The translations under genes and the position numbers were made by a program. From Caldilineaceae bacterium (lineage in GTDB: Bacteria > Chloroflexota > Anaerolineae > Caldilineales > Caldilineaceae), in contig JALHQH010000035.1 of NCBI GenBank assembly GCA_022842065.1, positions 1-64,000 of the forward strand: a DNA stretch of 64,000 nucleotides, written 5' to 3'. Positions within the stretch are counted from its first letter, which is position 1. Every line of letters begins with the position of its first letter. Positions 60,079 to 64,000 of this stretch are shown here, one piece after another. The notes beneath the pieces were generated by a model, which saw nothing but the letters and a program-made list of their open reading frames with translations, did no database searches and was not told the origin of the DNA.

Positions 60079-61143
60079 TTAAATGAGAGTTTGATGAGAA
60101 AAATCTTCGTACAGATAACACGCCACCCAATGGTCGGGGGCTACTTCGCGTAGCTGTGGCGTTTGTTGATCACAACGCCCCGCCATATAGGCCGGACAGC
60201 GTGGGTGAAAGGCGCAGCCGCGTGGCCGATTGACCGGATTCGGCGTTTCCCCGCTAAGGACCGGCCGGGGTGCCAGCCGATTCTTGGGATCGGGTTGGGG
60301 CACGGCCGCGATCAACGCTTGTGTGTAGGGATGTTGTGGCTTGTCAACCACTTGCCCCGCCGGCCCAATTTCCACAATGCGCCCCAAGTACATCACGGCA
60401 ATTCGCTGGGCAAAGTGGCGCGCCGTGGCAATGTCATGAGTGATATAGAGAAAGGCAATCGCGTAACGGTCACGCAACTCGCGCAGCAGATAGAGCAACT
60501 CGGCGCGACTGGAAGCGTCCACCATTGAGACCGGCTCGTCGGCCAGAATGTACTCGGGCTGCAACACGAGTGCCCGTGCAATTCCCGCCCGCTGTCGCTG
60601 GCCACCGGAAAGCATGTGGGGATAGCGACCGGCGATCTCCTCAACTGGAGTCAGCCGCACCTCGCGCAGGGCCTGGTAGACCCGTTCTTTGCGCTCGTCG
60701 GCACTGCCGATGCCATGAATGACGAGCCCCTCCGCCACACTTTCAAAGACCGTCATGTAAGGATCAATCGTGGCAAAGGGATCTTGAAAAATGGCCTGGG
60801 CCTGGCGGCGAAAAGCTTTGCGCTGGGCTGCGCTTACGCCGGCCAAGGATTGCCCAGCAAAGGTAACCGCTCCTCGGGTCGGCTGCACCAACCCCAACGA
60901 GGCCCGTCCTAGCGTCGTCTTGCCGCTGCCCGACTCACCGACGACGCCAACCACTTCGCCCTGATGGACTGTCAACGTCACCCCAGCCACCGCTTGCACG
61001 GTTTGTGTCCCGAAAATGCCTTTACGTACAGAGAAGTGAACCGCCACGTCGGTCAGCTCGACCAAGGGCGCGCGCGCAACATCTCTGCTTGTGGTCGCGC
61101 TATTTTGGTGGTACTGATTAGATTGAACCGGTGCTGTGGACAT
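60079..61143 (-). CDS. Oligopeptide-type ABC transporter ATP-binding protein, DppF/OppF-like
   Basis: 354 residues. Walker A is GVVGESGSGKTTLG, the signature LSGGQRQRAGIARAL, Walker B YILADEPVSMVD, and the switch His in FLYITHDIATARHF. The C-terminal extension has the oligopeptide-family zone with PxNPVNRPRGCAFHPRCP and three Cys, typical of Opp/Dpp ATPases that hold a Fe-S-like or Zn cluster. Only one such ATPase gene is present; the DppD-type partner is not in the window. It is divergent from the TPR lipoprotein gene. It may energise the DppBC pair 10 kb downstream. Confidence 0.93.
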   Translation of the reverse strand: MSTAPVQSNQYHQNSATTSRDVARAPLVELTDVAVHFSVRKGIFGTQTVQAVAGVTLTVHQGEVVGVVGESGSGKTTLGRASLGLVQPTRGAVTFAGQSLAGVSAAQRKAFRRQAQAIFQDPFATIDPYMTVFESVAEGLVIHGIGSADERKERVYQALREVRLTPVEEIAGRYPHMLSGGQRQRAGIARALVLQPEYILADEPVSMVDASSRAELLYLLRELRDRYAIAFLYITHDIATARHFAQRIAVMYLGRIVEIGPAGQVVDKPQHPYTQALIAAVPQPDPKNRLAPRPVLSGETPNPVNRPRGCAFHPRCPAYMAGRCDQQTPQLREVAPDHWVACYLYEDFSHQTLI

Positions 61144-61233
61144 TAAGGCGTTGATTTGGATTGCACAATTGGCGATTTCGCACTAAACTCATGAGGACAA
61201 GAGTATAACAAATCGATTATACTTCAGCAATCT

Positions 61234-61350
61234 TGGGTAGAGCGGTAAATCGGTAGAGTGGTAGATCGGTATATCAGTTTCCCAAATAGTGAATGCCCTT
61301 GTCTACCGATGTACTTATCTACCGATGTACTTATCTACCGATTTACCCAT
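61234..61350. repeat. GGTAAATCGGTAGA array with inverted half
   Basis: The left half (61234-61271) carries GGTAGAGCGGTAAATCGGTAGA-type units; the right half (61302-61350) carries TCTACCGATGTACTTA units ending CTACCGATTTACCC. It is related in sequence to the array at 57125-57233. It lies between the divergent ATPase and TPR genes, close to where their promoters must be. Confidence 0.8.
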
Positions 61351-61364
61351 ACAGGAGGAAACCA

Positions 61365-63602
61365 ATGATGCGTTCTCAACTTACGCGCATACACCTTTTG
61401 TTGATCGTGGTTGCCTTATTCGCAACGGCCTGCCAACTCCCGCGGCGGCCGGCGGGCACCACTGTGCGTACGCAACAGGGGACAATTCCTGGGGTGGCCG
61501 GCGCGATGACGCCAACCGCAACTCCGATTGTCATGCCGACCGCTGGGCCAACCCCGACGGCCACCCCCGAACCGTTGGCCGAACCCGATCCGGAACAAGC
61601 GGCCACCTTGGCGGAAGCGGGGCGGACGCTCTTTGGGCAAAGTGATCTAGTGGGGGCTGAAAGCGCGCTGGTCAATGCCATTGCGGCTGATCCCACCTAT
61701 CTGCCGGCACACCTTTATCTCACTGAAGTTTATCTCTATTGGCCCCACTATTGGCAACAAGCGCTGGCCAGTGCCGAGACTGCTGCCGCCTTGGCTCCGG
61801 ACGATCCGGTTGTTCTAGCCAATCTGGCTTGGGCACAACAGGGTGCCCATCATTTTGATGAAGCGTGGGAAACAGTGTTGCAGGCGGTGGAGCTTGGTCC
61901 CGACCATGCCATTGTCCATGCCGCTGCCGCCGATGTGTTGAGCAGCGTTTATCAGTTGGACGATGCCTATGACCATGCCCAACAAGCCGTCCAGCTTGAT
62001 GACGAATCGGCAGAAGCGTGGGCAACTTTGGGCTCGATTGCCTTTACATTGGAATATTGGGACGAGGCCAGCGATGCCTACGCCCGCGCCGTCGAGCTAC
62101 AGCCCGACTTCTTCGCCTGGCAGCTGTTGCTGGCCCGCCACGAATTGAATGTGATGGGTGATACCGAGATCGCGCTTGATCTGATCGAGCCGGCGCGTGC
62201 CACCCAGCCTGATCATCCCTGGATCATCGCCTTTGATGTCGACATTGCCACCGAGCGTAATCAGTGGGCCGATGCCGAGGCCGGCTGTACCGCGCTCTTT
62301 GCCTTCAACCAACCGCACACCCCTTATCCCGATGCCTATTCGTGTATGGCGGGGCTGCTGATTTTGCAAGAACGTTATGGCGATGCCGAACGCTTTCAGG
62401 AAATTGCCGAGTCGATGGCCACGCCGGCGCGCCTTGATGTTACCCTGTTGCGGATGCGCCTTTACAACGAAGCAGACGAATGTGACAAAGGGCGTGAATT
62501 GGCCGAAGATTGGCTGGCAGCGCGCCCCTACAGCACCATTGCCATGCGCATGATCGGGGTCAGTTATCTCTGTGAAGAAGATTTCACCAATGCAATCGAA
62601 TCGTTCCAGACCGCGGTCGACGCGTTGCCGCGCTCGGTGGGGGACGCCCGGCTGTTGGCGAACGCCTATGCGCGTGATGGTCAAGCCTCCCAAGCATTGG
62701 CCGCGATTAATCGAGTGCGCACCTTTGCTGCCATGGACCCTGTCTACTATCAAGGACTCTACGAGGTAAATCTTTTCCTCGGCAACACGAAAGAAGCGCT
62801 CAGTGCCGCCCAACGTTGGCAAGTGCTGCGCCCAGAGAGCATCGAAGCGCGCGGCAGCCTGGCCCTTGTGCAACTGTTTGAGGGCAACACCGACGCCGCC
62901 CAAGTCGCGGCCGCTGAAGCCATTGAGGCGGGTGACAGTAGCTCCAGCATCTATGCGATTTACGGGGAGACCTTTAGCCGGCAGGGGCGTTACGCCGAAG
63001 CGGAGGAGTATCTGCTGAAAGCGCTGGCGCGCGAGCCGGATCATTTTCTAGCTCGCAACTTCATTACCTCGCTCTACCTGGGGCAGGGTGAATGTGACAA
63101 GGTGGAGCCACACATCGAGTGGCTGCTAGAAAACGAGGAGGACGAGGAACGGGCGACGCGCTACACAGAAATTCTCGCCGAATGTCGCCAACGCGCCAGC
63201 CAGTTCCAACCGGATCCCGAAACCGCGCTTGCTGATGATGCCGTGCTTGACGAAATCCGTGCCCAACTTGCGTCACTGGAGGTGGAAGTGCTCTCGGCCC
63301 GCTTTTCGGAAGAGGCGGAGCGCAGCTTGGTCGTCGCCTATAACTCCGCTTTGGATGCGACCAGTGAAGATTTTATGGCCCAAGAACGGGACATTTCGTT
63401 AGCGCTTGCCACCCTGTTGCCGCGGATCAGCAGCCAACCGGTTGGCCTGATCGTGCTCTCTGGTGCCGACGACACACCCAAGACCTTTACCTACATCGCC
63501 ACCCGCGCCGCCTTCCTTTGGCACAACGGCGAGCTGAGCGACGAGGAGTTTATCGACACCTGGTACCAGGAAAACGCCGAGACAATGATGGGGAGCGAGT
63601 GA
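61365..63602 (+). CDS. TPR-repeat lipoprotein
   Basis: 745 residues from the ATG at 61365, five bases after AGGAGGAA; an ATG three bases later is equivalent. The lipobox is LFATAC (Cys at about residue 24). A Pro/Thr tether follows (TPTATPIVMPTAGPTPTATPEP), then about twelve TPR-like repeats over about 85-600 (such as AYDHAQQAVQLDDESAEAWATLG, then FEGNTDAAQVAAAEAIEAG, and YAEAEEYLLKALAREPDHFLAR). A mixed C-terminal domain ends the chain (about 615-745). It is probably a periplasm-facing or surface scaffold protein. It is divergent from the ATPase gene and convergent with the GyrI-like gene. Confidence 0.9.
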   Translation: MMRSQLTRIHLLLIVVALFATACQLPRRPAGTTVRTQQGTIPGVAGAMTPTATPIVMPTAGPTPTATPEPLAEPDPEQAATLAEAGRTLFGQSDLVGAESALVNAIAADPTYLPAHLYLTEVYLYWPHYWQQALASAETAAALAPDDPVVLANLAWAQQGAHHFDEAWETVLQAVELGPDHAIVHAAAADVLSSVYQLDDAYDHAQQAVQLDDESAEAWATLGSIAFTLEYWDEASDAYARAVELQPDFFAWQLLLARHELNVMGDTEIALDLIEPARATQPDHPWIIAFDVDIATERNQWADAEAGCTALFAFNQPHTPYPDAYSCMAGLLILQERYGDAERFQEIAESMATPARLDVTLLRMRLYNEADECDKGRELAEDWLAARPYSTIAMRMIGVSYLCEEDFTNAIESFQTAVDALPRSVGDARLLANAYARDGQASQALAAINRVRTFAAMDPVYYQGLYEVNLFLGNTKEALSAAQRWQVLRPESIEARGSLALVQLFEGNTDAAQVAAAEAIEAGDSSSSIYAIYGETFSRQGRYAEAEEYLLKALAREPDHFLARNFITSLYLGQGECDKVEPHIEWLLENEEDEERATRYTEILAECRQRASQFQPDPETALADDAVLDEIRAQLASLEVEVLSARFSEEAERSLVVAYNSALDATSEDFMAQERDISLALATLLPRISSQPVGLIVLSGADDTPKTFTYIATRAAFLWHNGELSDEEFIDTWYQENAETMMGSE

Positions 63603-63627
63603 ATGGTTAAGAGCCAGTAAACGGTAT

Positions 63628-63682
63628 AATGGTGTAACGGTTAATTATTAACCGTTACACCATTACACCATTAACCGTTTTT
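63628..63682. terminator. Bidirectional palindromic terminator
   Basis: Bases 63628-63664 form an almost perfect palindrome (AATGGTGTAACGGTTAAT and its complement, one-base centre). A further partial ACACCATTAACCG copy and a run of T follow at 63678-63682. It separates the converging TPR and GyrI-like genes; the last bases overlap the stop of the latter. Confidence 0.75.
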
Positions 63683-64000
63683 ACAAATCGGTTGGCGCAA
63701 AATCGTCTTCAACTTAGCCGGCTCCACACGCCGCGCGTCACTGAGATAGATCTCGTGATGTTTGCCACTTTCCCCATAGCCATTGGCGCCTAACCACTCC
63801 TGGTGCAAGCGCGCCAATACCGGCCCTTCGTCATCGTAAGAACCAATGTGCAGGATCTGAACGGCTAAGCCTTCGGTGTAGGATTCAAAACGCAACTGGT
63901 CAAGCGCAGGCAGCACTTTTTTGGCGGCGGCTGTCTCACGCGCCGCGGTCACCATCTCCTCGGTGATCCACTCGGGCGTCATGATCATCAGCGTCCACTG
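63671..64000 (-). CDS. GyrI-like small-molecule-binding protein, 5' end beyond the window
   Basis: The frame continues off the right edge: the codons before the ATG at 63988 read QWTL, so at least 109 residues are present and the true start lies outside. The C-terminal GyrI-like fold is recognisable from VQILHIGSYDDEGPVLARLHQEWLGANGY and HHEIYLSDARRVEPAKLKTILRQP. Such proteins bind small amphipathic molecules; a Glu in the pocket is usual. No family-specific DNA-binding part is visible, but the N-terminus is missing. It converges on the TPR gene. Confidence 0.85.
   Translation of the reverse strand, partial: QWTLMIMTPEWITEEMVTAARETAAAKKVLPALDQLRFESYTEGLAVQILHIGSYDDEGPVLARLHQEWLGANGYGESGKHHEIYLSDARRVEPAKLKTILRQPICKNG

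Noticed and set aside
1..64000. tRNA, rRNA, replication origin, phage or integrase attachment sites
   Set aside because: No cloverleaf-like sequence, rRNA core, DnaA-box cluster, integrase or phage structural gene was recognised by eye. A tRNAscan/Infernal run could still find a small RNA that was missed.

Overview
The window looks like part of a chromosome from a filamentous Chloroflexota bacterium of the Caldilinea/Anaerolineae kind. This is an inference from gene content: giant secreted proteins with Thr-Pro-Ala linkers and a terminal FLP-type tail, Uma2 and DUF1703 proteins, a STAND ATPase with a sigma-like N-terminus, many Fe/2OG dioxygenases, Gfo/Idh and TIM-barrel sugar-isomerase genes, and dipeptide- and sugar-type ABC transporters. 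No rRNA, tRNA, CRISPR array, phage or complete insertion sequence was seen, so the placement cannot be tested here.

Layout. (1) 169-14441, minus strand: four very large exported proteins built from cohesin-like, cadherin-like, Ig-like, dockerin-like, FG-GAP, delta-60 and beta-helix modules. All carry an FLP/YLP motif at or near the C-terminus. (2) 14442-17103: a roughly 980-base non-coding stretch with direct and inverted repeats, then a STAND ATPase gene and a stop-ridden remnant of a gene once coupled to it. (3) 17129-21202, minus: two Fe(II)/2-oxoglutarate dioxygenases and a RIFT-barrel protein. (4) 21439-24876, plus: an FAD oxidoreductase, a tandem universal stress protein, a membrane-anchored CsbD-like protein and a free-standing CBM48 protein. 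(5) 25016-25941: a small helical protein coupled to an AbiEii-like nucleotidyltransferase. (6) 25928-30068: three sugar-metabolism genes (isomerase, Gfo/Idh dehydrogenase, isomerase) divergent from a GH32 enzyme. (7) 30198-34280, plus: Nudix hydrolase, an amber-interrupted GIY-YIG-like gene, an ECF sigma factor overlapping a methyltransferase, Uma2, and a DUF6817-like protein, then a MITE-like element.

(8) 34593-47880, minus: a sortilin-type BNR propeller protein, M20 peptidase, FMN 2-hydroxyacid oxidase, two SDRs, a DUF1703 ATPase/nuclease, a GH172 (DUF2961) enzyme, an ADP-ribosylglycohydrolase and a PhyH dioxygenase. (9) 47993-61143, minus: peptide-type ABC permeases and binding protein, DUF2442, a broken toxin-antitoxin pair, a sugar ABC binding protein with two permeases, a membrane-anchored Asp-box protein and an oligopeptide-type ATPase. 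(10) 61365-64000: a TPR lipoprotein, and a GyrI-like gene cut by the window edge.

Together the genes suggest a heterotroph that lives on a surface or in aggregates. It would display large adhesive or scaffold proteins, import peptides and sugars, and trim plant- or microbe-derived glycans. The spacers are unusually rich in palindromes and in short-unit tandem arrays that often fold back on themselves. Several minor loci are visibly decaying (16876-17007, 30763-31383, 53544-53896).
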